62,187 nt of DNA from UBA6168 sp964573725 (lineage in GTDB: Bacteria > Bacteroidota > Bacteroidia > Chitinophagales > Saprospiraceae). This document shows, piece by piece, positions 1-10,977 of the stretch. The notes beneath the pieces were generated by a model, which worked only from the letters and a program-made list of their open reading frames with translations, searched no databases and was not told the DNA's origin. A program made the translations under genes and the position numbers. The number at the start of each line of letters is the position of its first letter. The stretch's first letter is position 1. The DNA lies in contig CAZNLJ010000027.1 in the NCBI GenBank assembly GCA_964573725.1, positions 1 through 62,187 on the forward strand. The letters are read 5' to 3'.

Positions 1-140
1 ATCCCCAAATAGGCCGTCCCATCCCAGTCCATCCTTCAAATCATATGGAAATCCCAGTTCAAAAACAGCCCCCCATCCCCAAATAGGCCGTCCCATCCCA
101 GTCCATCCTTCAAATCATATGGAAATCCCTGTTCAAAAAC
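1..140. repeat. Tandem direct repeat, 74-bp period, two copies
   Basis: A 66-bp unit at 1-66 is repeated at 75-140 with one mismatch (A at 56, T at 130), separated by the spacer agcccccc. The array touches the window edge, so more copies may lie outside. It sits downstream of the terminator of the minus-strand gene that ends at 302. No coding potential is evident. Confidence 0.9.
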
Positions 141-181
141 CGACCAAACATCCGCAAACACCGTCCGAATTCCCGATCCAA

Positions 182-218
182 TAAAAAAAAGCGGGAACGG
201 AGATTCTCCGTTCCCGCT
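182..218 (-). terminator. Rho-independent terminator of the PA-domain T9SS gene
   Basis: A perfect 13-bp stem (190-202 with 206-218, loop att) is followed, on the minus strand, by a run of T residues (plus-strand A at 183-190). It lies 84 bases beyond the stop codon at 302. Confidence 0.85.
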
Positions 219-301
219 CACCGTTCAGGTGACTGTTCATCCGGCGAAAAGACCTGGCCGAGGCCGGTTCCTTTCCGGATTCCGTCCGGGTTCGTACCGG
301 C

Positions 302-2020
302 TTAGCGGACGACCTGGAATTTCTTGGCGCGGTAGCCTTCCGGAGTTTCCACACCCATGAAGTACATGCCGGAAGCCAGGTTGCTGACATCGAAGCTGTA
401 GGTACCTTGCTGGACATTGTCCAGTTGCTGGCTGCTGACGAGGCGGCCGTTGAAGTCGAGGATACGGACGTTCACCGTGGCGGCGGGCTGCTCGAGACCC
501 AGGCTCAGGCGGACCACATCCGTGGCCGGGTTCGGAGACAGTTCGATCTTCTGTTCAGCGAGCGGCGTTTCGGTATTGGTGAAGCCGTCGAGGTGGAGGC
601 GGATCACCCCTTTCCAGTCGCCGCTCCAACCACCGGTATAGAAACGGTCGGTGAAGACAGCTTCGCCCAGGCCACCGGCAACAGGGCCGGCACCGCCGTA
701 GGCATACCAGGGAGCGATGCCGAGGCCGGAAGCTACCCCGTCGTACTGGACCATCAACAAGTAGATCTTGTTGGCGTCCAGGGTGATGGGATCTTCGAAT
801 TCGACGGTCAACATGTCGTAGGGCTGTTCCTCGCCGGTCAGGGAGTAGGATGCGATGCCGACGTACACGGCCCCACCACCCGTTTCGTTGAGGGCATCGT
901 AGGAATCGGCATCACCCGGTACGTCGCCGTTGCCATCGGGATCCGCATCATAGAGGATGATTTGGAAAGCATCCGCCTCGGGGTCGCCGGAGAACAGGGA
1001 ATCCGGGTTGGCAAGCATGAAGGACATGTGGGTTGCGGTCTGTACGTCCGCGCCGGTGCGGTAGAAGTTACCGAAATCATAGCGGAAGCCACCGTCGATG
1101 AAGGCTTGGTTGCCCGGCGCGATCCAGCCGGCATCGGTGTTGACCTGGACGTCGTTGTTGTCCTGGGCATAGGTGTAGGGCGTGATGACGAAGGTGCTGG
1201 AGAGTTCCTCCGTGTTTTCGGAGTTGGTGAACTTGGCCGTGTAGGTGCCGACGGCTTCCGGCGTGTACGGCGTATCGAAGATCCAGTCGATGACGGTCTG
1301 GCCGGGGATGTCGGTCACTTCCTCCTCAATCGTGGTCACCTGACCGTTGGGGTCCGTGATTGCTACCGTCAGCGTCATGGACGGGAGCGTATCGGTGTTG
1401 AGGTTGATGTAGCGTACCGACATGTCGGTCAGCGGGAGAATCTCGCTCTCCGGGGTGTGGTAGGAATAAGCGGCGACGGCGTTGCCGAAGGAACGGACTT
1501 CGAAAGAAGCCGTTACGGAACCGCCGTTGTCGATGACGCCGGTGATGGCTTCGCAGGTGCTGCGGGAAGCGAAGACGGCGGGGATGGTGACGGCGGCGGC
1601 GGAATCACCGGCGGCCATACCGACCAGGGAGTTGCCGTCGTCCGTGGCGGTCGCGTAGTGGTTGCAGATGATGACACCTGCGGCACCGGCCAGCTGTGCG
1701 TTGTAGGTCTTGAGACTGAAGGTGCAGGCACCCCGACGGATCAGGGCCATCTTGCCGGTGACATCCGAAACGACGGCACCACAGCAGAGGCTGTCCACGG
1801 CATCATAAGCCCAGACGACCTCCCCGGTCACGGTCTGGCTGAGGGTCGGTCCCCAGTCTTCCGTCTGGGTTCCGTAATCATATGCGCCGGCGATGGATGC
1901 CGGGGCGTTGACGACAAAGTCCACCGGAATCGGCGAGCCGGCGTTGATCTGGGCATTCGCTACCCCGGCCAGGCACACCATCGTGAACAGGAATGAAAAT
2001 GTAGTAAACATTTTTTTCAT
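302..2020 (-). CDS. Secreted PA-domain protein with T9SS type A sorting domain
   Basis: This 572-residue protein begins with a clear signal peptide (about residues 1-23, ending VANAQ). A protease-associated (PA) domain follows at about 55-175, recognisable by the GKMALIRRGACTF motif and AGAAGVIICNH. The middle (about 180-480) is unassigned beta-rich sequence. The last ~80 residues form a T9SS type A sorting domain (LSPNPATD, LASGMYF, terminal KKFQVVR). PA domains usually occur in peptidases, but no catalytic motif is visible, so it is probably a non-enzymatic or unrecognised surface protein. The gene has its own terminator and a possible promoter, so it is probably monocistronic. Confidence 0.85.
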   Translation of the reverse strand: MKKMFTTFSFLFTMVCLAGVANAQINAGSPIPVDFVVNAPASIAGAYDYGTQTEDWGPTLSQTVTGEVVWAYDAVDSLCCGAVVSDVTGKMALIRRGACTFSLKTYNAQLAGAAGVIICNHYATATDDGNSLVGMAAGDSAAAVTIPAVFASRSTCEAITGVIDNGGSVTASFEVRSFGNAVAAYSYHTPESEILPLTDMSVRYINLNTDTLPSMTLTVAITDPNGQVTTIEEEVTDIPGQTVIDWIFDTPYTPEAVGTYTAKFTNSENTEELSSTFVITPYTYAQDNNDVQVNTDAGWIAPGNQAFIDGGFRYDFGNFYRTGADVQTATHMSFMLANPDSLFSGDPEADAFQIILYDADPDGNGDVPGDADSYDALNETGGGAVYVGIASYSLTGEEQPYDMLTVEFEDPITLDANKIYLLMVQYDGVASGLGIAPWYAYGGAGPVAGGLGEAVFTDRFYTGGWSGDWKGVIRLHLDGFTNTETPLAEQKIELSPNPATDVVRLSLGLEQPAATVNVRILDFNGRLVSSQQLDNVQQGTYSFDVSNLASGMYFMGVETPEGYRAKKFQVVR

Positions 2021-2066
2021 AAGGACTCAATTTTGGTTTGATTGATAATGGTTGCGTTCCAGCGCG

Positions 2067-2074
2067 TAAATATA
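2067..2074 (-). promoter_or_regulatory. Candidate Bacteroidota -7 element
   Basis: On the minus strand this reads TATATTTA, one mismatch from the Bacteroidota TAnnTTTG element. A TTTTT tract lies about 22 bases upstream. It is 47 bases ahead of the start codon at 2020. Confidence 0.4.
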
Positions 2075-2186
2075 GAAATTATCTGTTTTTTTATCGAAAA
2101 ACTTATGGAATTAACACCGGATGCCCTTGGGAGGAGCCGGTCGGAGGGGGCCACGGCCCCTGCGAGGGTCGCCATCCGGGAAAAGG

Positions 2187-2224
2187 AAAAAGCACACCCG
2201 TCCGCGGACAGGTGTGCTTTTTTT
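2187..2224. terminator. Rho-independent terminator, bidirectional form
   Basis: The inverted repeat aaaagcacacc ... ggtgtgctttt (2187-2197 with 2211-2221) encloses a GC-rich loop and is flanked by A and T runs. On the minus strand it ends the transcript of the gene whose stop is at 2281. Confidence 0.85.
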
Positions 2225-2280
2225 GACCGGAGTCCGGATGTCCGGCGGAAACACGCGGGGTGTCCGCCGGCCGGCCGTAT

Positions 2281-4182
2281 TTATTGGACGACCAGGCGTT
2301 GCGTCAGGGTCTGGCCGCCACTGCGGAGTTGCAGGAAGTATAGTCCGGAGGACAGGTCGGCCACCGAGACGGGAAGGGTATGGCTGCCGGCAGCCATTTG
2401 TCCGGCCGACCGGGAGCGGACCCGGCGGCCGGTCTGGTCGAACAGGTCGATCCAGGTATCGGCGGCATCGGGGGCGGTCCAGGACACCTGGACGGTTTGG
2501 CGGGCCGGATTGGGCATTATCGACAGGGTCGGGGACTCGGGCCGGGGTTCCGCCGCCGTGTTGAGGCCCAGTTCGGCCACATCGATCGCCAGGTAGTTGA
2601 TGAAGTTGTCCGCCGCGGCGTCCATGTCACCGCGGACAGCCAGGCCGGGTTCGAAATCCCCTTGGTAGCTCAGGTGGACCTGGTCGTCGACTTGGCGGTC
2701 CATCGCCGGGAACATGGTTTCGTAGAGCGGCAGCAGGTCCGGTTCGATGACCAGGTCCTCCCGGATGATATCCACCGGGTCGCTCCAGGTTTCCCCCTTG
2801 TCACCGCTCCAGCTCAGGTAGATGTGCCGGCAATGCTGGCCGGGGGTGGGGGTCGACAATTCGTGGGTGAAGTCTTCCGTCAGGCCGGAGTATGCGAGGA
2901 AAATGTTGCCGGCAGCATCCATGCCCACGCTGGGGTGGGAGGTCAGGGAGGAAAAATAAAGGGGGATGACGTCGATACCGGTGATGTCGGCGACACCGTT
3001 CGCATTGGCGTCGATGATGCCGGAGACGATGACCCGGGTGGAATCCTCCCCATAGGTTTCGTTCCAGTAGCGCAGCCCCATCCAACCGGGGAAGTAGGAG
3101 AAGTTACCGTCGGTCAGGTCGCTGTCTACATAATACATTTCCCCGTACCAGGCATGGACGGTCCCGTCCTGGTCGATCAGGATGGCACCGGTGTTGTCGG
3201 AGGACTGGATGGCGAGGGAATCCGGCGCGAGCGTGTCGAGGGGGATGTCGTCAAAGGTGTATCCCTGGTCGACGGCATAGGCATCGATGGGGAAATCCTT
3301 GATGGTCCAGGTGGTCCAGGTATCGCCGTTGTCGGTGGATTTGGAGACTTTCACATCGCCGAAGTCGGCCATCAGGGCGATGGCGACGGTATTGCCCGAA
3401 GCGTCGATGGTATAGGAATCGGCATCCATCCGGGTGTAGAAAGCCTGGTCGATCTCGGGCAGGATGACATCCTGCTTGTCCCAGGTCGCCCCGCCGTCCA
3501 GCGAGCGGTAATAGAGGACGTGTCCGTCCACCCCCGCATAAGGGGCGCCGCCGTTGGCGGAGGGGTAGGTCAGGCCGATGACATGGATGGTGTTGCCGTC
3601 CGGTCCGCCGACCGCCATCCGGGGCCAGATGACCCCGGTCGTCACGGCCGTCGGGATATTGGCATGTACCCAGGTGTTGTTTTGCCAGCGGCTGAAGTAC
3701 ATGAGGTTCAGGTCTGTCCGGTGGGCGACGACCACGGGGGACCCGTCGGCGACCACATCGACGTTGGCCCAGCCGCAGCGGGCATCCTCGATGCGGGTGT
3801 CGGGTATGTCGCCCCAGGCGCCGTTTTCCTGGCTGTTGAATCCGGATCCGCGGTCCGGATATCCGCTGCCGGCATTGTTGCCGATGGTCCAGACCCCGTA
3901 GCGGACTCCGTCGGCATTGGTGGCGAGCCGTCGGGGGGTGCTGCTATTGGATTGGAGGTCGTAGACAGTGATGCCGATGGTCACCTCCTGGTCGGAACGT
4001 TGGAAGAGGAGGTGGTTGGCGTGGGCGGGAACGGCGGGTAAGGTTTCGGATCCGGTCAGGGCAGGTGCGAGCCGGGGCCGGGCCACTTGGTGGAAAGGTA
4101 CCTGTTGCGGACGGACCTGTGTTTGGGCCGTAGCGTGCAGGCAGCCGAACAAGCAACTGATGAGGAGTAAATGCTTAGTCAT
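2281..4182 (-). CDS. Secreted Asp-box (sialidase-fold) protein with T9SS sorting domain
   Basis: The ATG at 4182 is chosen because it opens a good signal peptide (MTKHLLLISCLFGCLHATAQ); the frame stays open upstream but that part looks non-coding. The 633-residue product has at least three BNR/Asp-box motifs (SLDGGATWDKQ, STDNGDTWTTW, SGDKGETWSDP), which mark beta-propeller blades of the sialidase superfamily. The C-terminal ~80 residues are a T9SS type A sorting domain (SIMPNPARQ, LSSGLYFLQL). The Asp boxes indicate a fold, not a reaction; sialidase active-site residues were not identified. It is probably a surface or secreted protein. Confidence 0.8.
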   Translation of the reverse strand: MTKHLLLISCLFGCLHATAQTQVRPQQVPFHQVARPRLAPALTGSETLPAVPAHANHLLFQRSDQEVTIGITVYDLQSNSSTPRRLATNADGVRYGVWTIGNNAGSGYPDRGSGFNSQENGAWGDIPDTRIEDARCGWANVDVVADGSPVVVAHRTDLNLMYFSRWQNNTWVHANIPTAVTTGVIWPRMAVGGPDGNTIHVIGLTYPSANGGAPYAGVDGHVLYYRSLDGGATWDKQDVILPEIDQAFYTRMDADSYTIDASGNTVAIALMADFGDVKVSKSTDNGDTWTTWTIKDFPIDAYAVDQGYTFDDIPLDTLAPDSLAIQSSDNTGAILIDQDGTVHAWYGEMYYVDSDLTDGNFSYFPGWMGLRYWNETYGEDSTRVIVSGIIDANANGVADITGIDVIPLYFSSLTSHPSVGMDAAGNIFLAYSGLTEDFTHELSTPTPGQHCRHIYLSWSGDKGETWSDPVDIIREDLVIEPDLLPLYETMFPAMDRQVDDQVHLSYQGDFEPGLAVRGDMDAAADNFINYLAIDVAELGLNTAAEPRPESPTLSIMPNPARQTVQVSWTAPDAADTWIDLFDQTGRRVRSRSAGQMAAGSHTLPVSVADLSSGLYFLQLRSGGQTLTQRLVVQ

Positions 4183-4374
4183 GGTGCAATGATGTGGTTG
4201 TGAGTGGAAAAGTGGAGGGCCGGTTGTTCCGGCGGACAGTCGGCGGACCGGGTGCGGGAAGCGGGCCGTGCCCGTCGGTCGCACACCATCCGCCGGGACT
4301 GCCGTCCCGGGCCTTCCCGCCTGTCGGAAGGGAAGATAATGGCCGAAAAGTTATTCCAAAATAGACAAAATTTC

Positions 4375-7059
<2,685 letters not shown>

Positions 7060-7176
7060 GCGGTTGGATGGTTTCGAAGTGTCCTCGTCCCGAAGCGGAC
7101 GCCAAGGGCAAAAATGGTTTTTTTTCCTTATCCGGCCGGAGGGAGGGGGATATTTTTTCCCGGTGCTTCCACCCGT

Positions 7177-7860
7177 CTACATGTTGGGGACATCCAGGAG
7201 TTGGCCCAAGGTCCGGATGCCGCGCTGTTGCAGCCGGGCCAGCAGTTTCAGCAGCAGTACGGCGGTGATGTAGGTGTCGCCGGCGGCGGTGTGGCGTTCC
7301 TGGTCCGGGATGTGGTAGCGCCGGCAAAGGGCGTCCAGGCTGTAATCGCCGGGTTGGTAGCTCAGGACGGATGCCCGGAAGGGGTGTTCCACCCGGATGG
7401 CCAATTGGACGGTGTCCAGTACCTGGTTGCGGAGTTTGCCCGCACCGTGCCGCCGAAGGGCGGCATTGAGGAGGGTGGTGTCAAAGCCCGCATGGTGCCC
7501 GACAAGTACGCTGGGGCCGCAGAACGCCAGGAATTGCTCCAGGGCGGTCCTTTCCGGCAGCCCGCCGGCGGTCTCCTGCCGGCGGATACCATGGATGGGC
7601 ACGCTTTCCGCACCGTGTTGCTCCTGATAGACCAGGCAGTCGAAGGTGTCGGCCATGTCGAGCTGCCGGTGGCGGACACCCGCCGCCGCAATGGACAGGA
7701 TCCTGTCCCGCTTCGCATCCAATCCGGTCGTTTCGGTATCGAGCACGACGAATCGGACCGATTCCAGCGGGGTCTTGCGGGATGGCTCCGTGCGGAACCC
7801 GTCGAGATAGCGGGTGTAGAATTCCGGATAAGGCCGGCGGCCCAGCAGTTTTCGAAACAT
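7177..7860 (-). CDS. DEDDh 3'-5' exonuclease (DnaQ/RNase T family)
   Basis: The ATG at 7860 gives a 227-residue protein; the open frame upstream of it looks non-coding. All five DEDDh positions are present: D41 and E43 in DTETTG, D127 in GHHAGFD, and H190 and D195 in HTAAGD. The family removes nucleotides from DNA or RNA 3' ends with two metal ions. The protein is the size of a stand-alone exonuclease, similar to the exonuclease half of two-gene or fused CBS-nucleotidyltransferase/exonuclease pairs. The substrate cannot be told from sequence. It lies 117 bases from clpB on the same strand. Confidence 0.85.
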   Translation of the reverse strand: MFRKLLGRRPYPEFYTRYLDGFRTEPSRKTPLESVRFVVLDTETTGLDAKRDRILSIAAAGVRHRQLDMADTFDCLVYQEQHGAESVPIHGIRRQETAGGLPERTALEQFLAFCGPSVLVGHHAGFDTTLLNAALRRHGAGKLRNQVLDTVQLAIRVEHPFRASVLSYQPGDYSLDALCRRYHIPDQERHTAAGDTYITAVLLLKLLARLQQRGIRTLGQLLDVPNM

Positions 7861-8065
7861 GGGGCGGGAATGTGCGGACGCCGCGTGGCCGGCAGCCTCC
7901 GACGGGGGACGGAGGCTGCCGGCCGTGGCGACAGGATGGGGGCCTGGGGCGAGGGGCTCCCGTCTTGGCCGGCGGGATGCCCGTCGGCTGTTCCGGAGGC
8001 CGGACAAGCTGCGGCGGGTCGAGTCGGCTGTCGGCGGAACCGTCCGCCCCAGGCAACCGGGGTGG

Positions 8066-8983
8066 TCAGGAGAACCGCAGCTGCCGCAGGTAAGCGGCGT
8101 CCACCTGTGCACTTTGCAGGGAAGTGGAGTTGTCGTACCGTTCCTGCTCCACGATGAAATAGGTCATGCCGGTATCTTTGGCCACCTTGAGGATGGCCGG
8201 GAAATCGATGCTGCCGGTGCCCAGGTCGCAGGAAGCTTCCTTTTCGGTCGGCGGGGCATCCTTGATCCGGTCCTTGACATGGCAAAGACGCCAGCGGCCG
8301 GGGTACTGTTCCAGGTATCGGGTCGGGTCGGCTCCCGCCGCCACCACCCAGTAGATGTCCATCTCGAAATCCACGAGGTCCGGGTCGGTATTGGCCAGCA
8401 GGTAATCCTGGGGGATGGTGCCGTCCTCCAAGGCCACGAAGGAGTAGTCGTGGTTGTGGTAGGCGAACCGGATGCCGGCTTGCCGGCAGATGCCCCCGAG
8501 TCGGTTGAACTCGTCGGCAATCCGTTTCCAGTCGTCCAGGGCGGGCTGCGGACCGACCCAGGGGGAGAGCAGGTGGCTCATGCCGATGGAGGCGGCTTCC
8601 GAAGCTTTCCGCTCGAAGTCCTCCTTGGTGTTGCAATGGCTGGAGATGCAGGTCATGCCCAGGGAATCGAGGTAGGCCTTGAAATCGGCCGGGGCCATGC
8701 CCCAGAACATGCCCTGCTTGCCCTCGTAGCTCTCCACCTGCTTGTAGCCGAAGGAGGCTACCTGGCTGAGAATGTCCTTCGGATTCTCTCCGATGACGTC
8801 CCGGAGGGTGTAGAGTTGGAGCCCGAACTCCGCAAGGTCTCCGGTTACGGCAAGGTTGGTATCCGTATCGGCTTGGTTGGCGACCTGCGGTTCCCCCGTC
8901 TGGCATCCCAGCTGGGACCAGACGAATGAGCCGGCAGCCATGGTGCCGGCGTAGCGGATGAAATTTCGGCGATTGTAGTACAT
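8066..8983 (-). CDS. Sugar-phosphate isomerase/epimerase-like TIM-barrel lipoprotein
   Basis: This 305-residue protein starts with NRRNFIRYAG, a Tat-like leader, and continues to a lipobox-like SQLGC, so it is probably exported and lipid-anchored. The remainder is an AP-endonuclease-2/xylose-isomerase-type TIM barrel (from about residue 50). Candidate metal ligands are the His residues of YHNHDY, the acidic pair in DFEMDIYW, His in CHVKD and Glu in VEQE. Such exported isomerase-like proteins are common in Bacteroidota, usually with sugar-oxidoreductase genes, but no such partner is adjacent here. The substrate is unknown. Confidence 0.8.
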   Translation of the reverse strand: MYYNRRNFIRYAGTMAAGSFVWSQLGCQTGEPQVANQADTDTNLAVTGDLAEFGLQLYTLRDVIGENPKDILSQVASFGYKQVESYEGKQGMFWGMAPADFKAYLDSLGMTCISSHCNTKEDFERKASEAASIGMSHLLSPWVGPQPALDDWKRIADEFNRLGGICRQAGIRFAYHNHDYSFVALEDGTIPQDYLLANTDPDLVDFEMDIYWVVAAGADPTRYLEQYPGRWRLCHVKDRIKDAPPTEKEASCDLGTGSIDFPAILKVAKDTGMTYFIVEQERYDNSTSLQSAQVDAAYLRQLRFS

Positions 8984-9227
8984 AGCGGTGATATTAGGTT
9001 GCCCCCGGCCCCATCCGAGCCTGCGCTTTGCCTGCCGCCGCCCCCGCTTGTCCGGCGGGTCGGCGTTCCGCCATGCTGCGGGAACCAGGCAGGCTCGGGA
9101 TGCCGGGCGGTATTTTCAATTCGGCTAAGGTAAGGAATTGTAGGCATATTCCGGACGGAAGTTGGCGCTGCCGGTAAGGGCCGCCCGGGGCTTGGACGGT
9201 GGTCGGGCGACCGGATGCCGCCCCGGT

Positions 9228-10244
9228 TCAGAAATTGAGGCTGTACTTGGCGGAGACCTGTTCGGAAAAGCTCACGCCCCGGCCGGTCTCCCATTCGTTG
9301 AAGGGCTTGCCTGCATCGGTTTTGAACACCAGGATGTCGTAATCGTAAAACAGGTTGGTCTTGACGGATACGGAGAGGTTGCGAACGAGCCTGGCCGCGA
9401 ATTCGGCGTTCCATTCCACGTCCACCCGTTCCGGATGGTTTAGGTAGTTGGCATACAAGGTCAGGCTGGAGGTCAGTTTGAATTGTTTCTCCCGGTAGGT
9501 GTCCGTAAAGGTGAGGTTCAGCAGGGATCCCAGCTGGTTGTCCGTCCGCTCGTACGAGACGACCTGCCCGTCCACCCGGACCACCGGGTTCCCGTGGATG
9601 CCCAGGGCGGCGATGCGGTCGTCGTGCACGATGATGGCCTTGTAGGCGATGGGGGTGTAAAGGGCCGTGAATTTCTTGTCGTTGGATTTGAAGGAGACGG
9701 AGGGGGCCACCTCGAGCCGGGCCGGAGAGAGAAAGCGGGAGATGGGATAGCCGGAACCGTCCTCGGTGACATCCTTGAGGAAATTGCCGGGGTAGGTGGG
9801 TATGGCCTGGCTCAGGAAGGTGAAGTAGCCGCTGAAGTAATAGCGGGTGCCGGGTGCCATTTTCCGACCGATGACCGTGTTGTACCCCAGCAGGTCCATG
9901 CTCTTGCTGAAAGGCAGCGAGCCGCCGAACGGCAGGGTGCCCGCTCCGACCCGCTGGATGCCGATTTGCCAGCTGACGGTGTTGTTCCAGAACAGCGAGG
10001 CCGCATCGTATTTGGATTGAAGGGTGGTGTTCCCGCCCAGGTTGATGAAGTTGGAGCCGCTGCCCGGTCGGGGATTGATCACCAGGAGCTGCCCCAGGTC
10101 GATGCCTTGCGCATAGGTGAACGCCCACGGGGAAACCTTATCGGTCGTATCCGCCGGGGTTTCCTGGGCCCCGGAGGCAATGGCAAGTGACAGGAAAAGG
10201 AGCAACAAGACCCGTCGGACGGGCGGAAAGGGGTGATGACGCAT
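9228..10244 (-). CDS. DUF3078 outer-membrane protein
   Basis: The ATG at 10244 opens a signal peptide (RRVLLLLFLSLAIASGAQ). The 338-residue protein then has alternating hydrophobic/aromatic beta-strand sequence and ends in a terminal Phe (KYSLNF), a frequent outer-membrane barrel ending. The WAFTYAQGIDLGQL start and the GG..SLPFSKS segment fit the Bacteroidota-restricted DUF3078 family, whose role is unknown. An upstream extension of the frame (to 10337) is rejected because it lacks protein-like composition. Confidence 0.75.
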   Translation of the reverse strand: MRHHPFPPVRRVLLLLFLSLAIASGAQETPADTTDKVSPWAFTYAQGIDLGQLLVINPRPGSGSNFINLGGNTTLQSKYDAASLFWNNTVSWQIGIQRVGAGTLPFGGSLPFSKSMDLLGYNTVIGRKMAPGTRYYFSGYFTFLSQAIPTYPGNFLKDVTEDGSGYPISRFLSPARLEVAPSVSFKSNDKKFTALYTPIAYKAIIVHDDRIAALGIHGNPVVRVDGQVVSYERTDNQLGSLLNLTFTDTYREKQFKLTSSLTLYANYLNHPERVDVEWNAEFAARLVRNLSVSVKTNLFYDYDILVFKTDAGKPFNEWETGRGVSFSEQVSAKYSLNF

Positions 10245-10977
10245 CGCAGGCAATGGTTTTCGACACCGGCAGCGGCCGCATGGCGGCCCCGGAATGGTCG
10301 GGGCTTGTCCGACTGGATGGATATGTCCCCGGGGCAAGGACCCTGGCGGTGTCTGGCGCGGCCTTGTCAGCGGCCGCAGGTTTGAAATGGATCAGCGGAC
10401 ATCGGGAGACGCGCCCGGTAGTTCGCAAAAATTCATTTTTTTCCTTTTTATCCCAAGTTGTTCCAGGGTTTATTTGAAAAGACCGGCAATCATGGTGCCG
10501 CCCGGCCAAGGCACCGGCCTGCCGCGAACGGGCAATCGCACCTCCCGTTTCCGGTCGGTACGCCGGCAAGGCCCGGATAATGCGGACAAGTCGCCGCCCG
10601 GCAATGGTGTGCGCACGAGTCGGCGGGACGGGCCGTTCTCGCCTCGGGATGGGGCATCGACCCGCCGGCGGGCACATCGCCGACTCCCCGGCGCCCGGTG
10701 CAAGATCCAGATCTCTTGCCCGGACCGGACCCATAGAAGCGGATCGGTCGGATGCGAGGTCAACCCGGGAAACCGGCCATGGGCCGGCCGATACAAGCTC
10801 CGCAGGGCCGTTCTCCCGCATCCCGTCCGGTACATCGGGGAGTACCCCCCGCACCGGGGCGGCCGGGGCGGCCAGGAAAATTCGATGCGGCCGCCCGGAC
10901 CGGGCGAAAAATTAGGGGTTTTTTGTTTTCTTTACCCGCATATGCGGCAACAGGCCGGATATTTAAAAACGAAACGG
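10245..10977. other. Long intergenic region between divergent genes (733 bp)
   Basis: It separates a minus-strand DUF3078 gene from the plus-strand PQQ dehydrogenase gene. An AT-rich patch at about 10428-10480 contains TTTATTTG, close to the Bacteroidota -7 element. A 12-bp perfect palindrome ccgcatatgcgg lies at 10936-10947, 30 bases before the PQQ gene start. The rest is GC-rich. The frame of the PQQ gene stays open upstream to 10294, but the translation is Arg/Gly/Pro-rich and not protein-like. Confidence 0.6.

Noticed and set aside
10294..10977. N-terminal extension of the PQQ dehydrogenase
   Set aside because: The frame is open but the translation is not protein-like, and the internal ATG at 10978 opens a proper lipoprotein signal.
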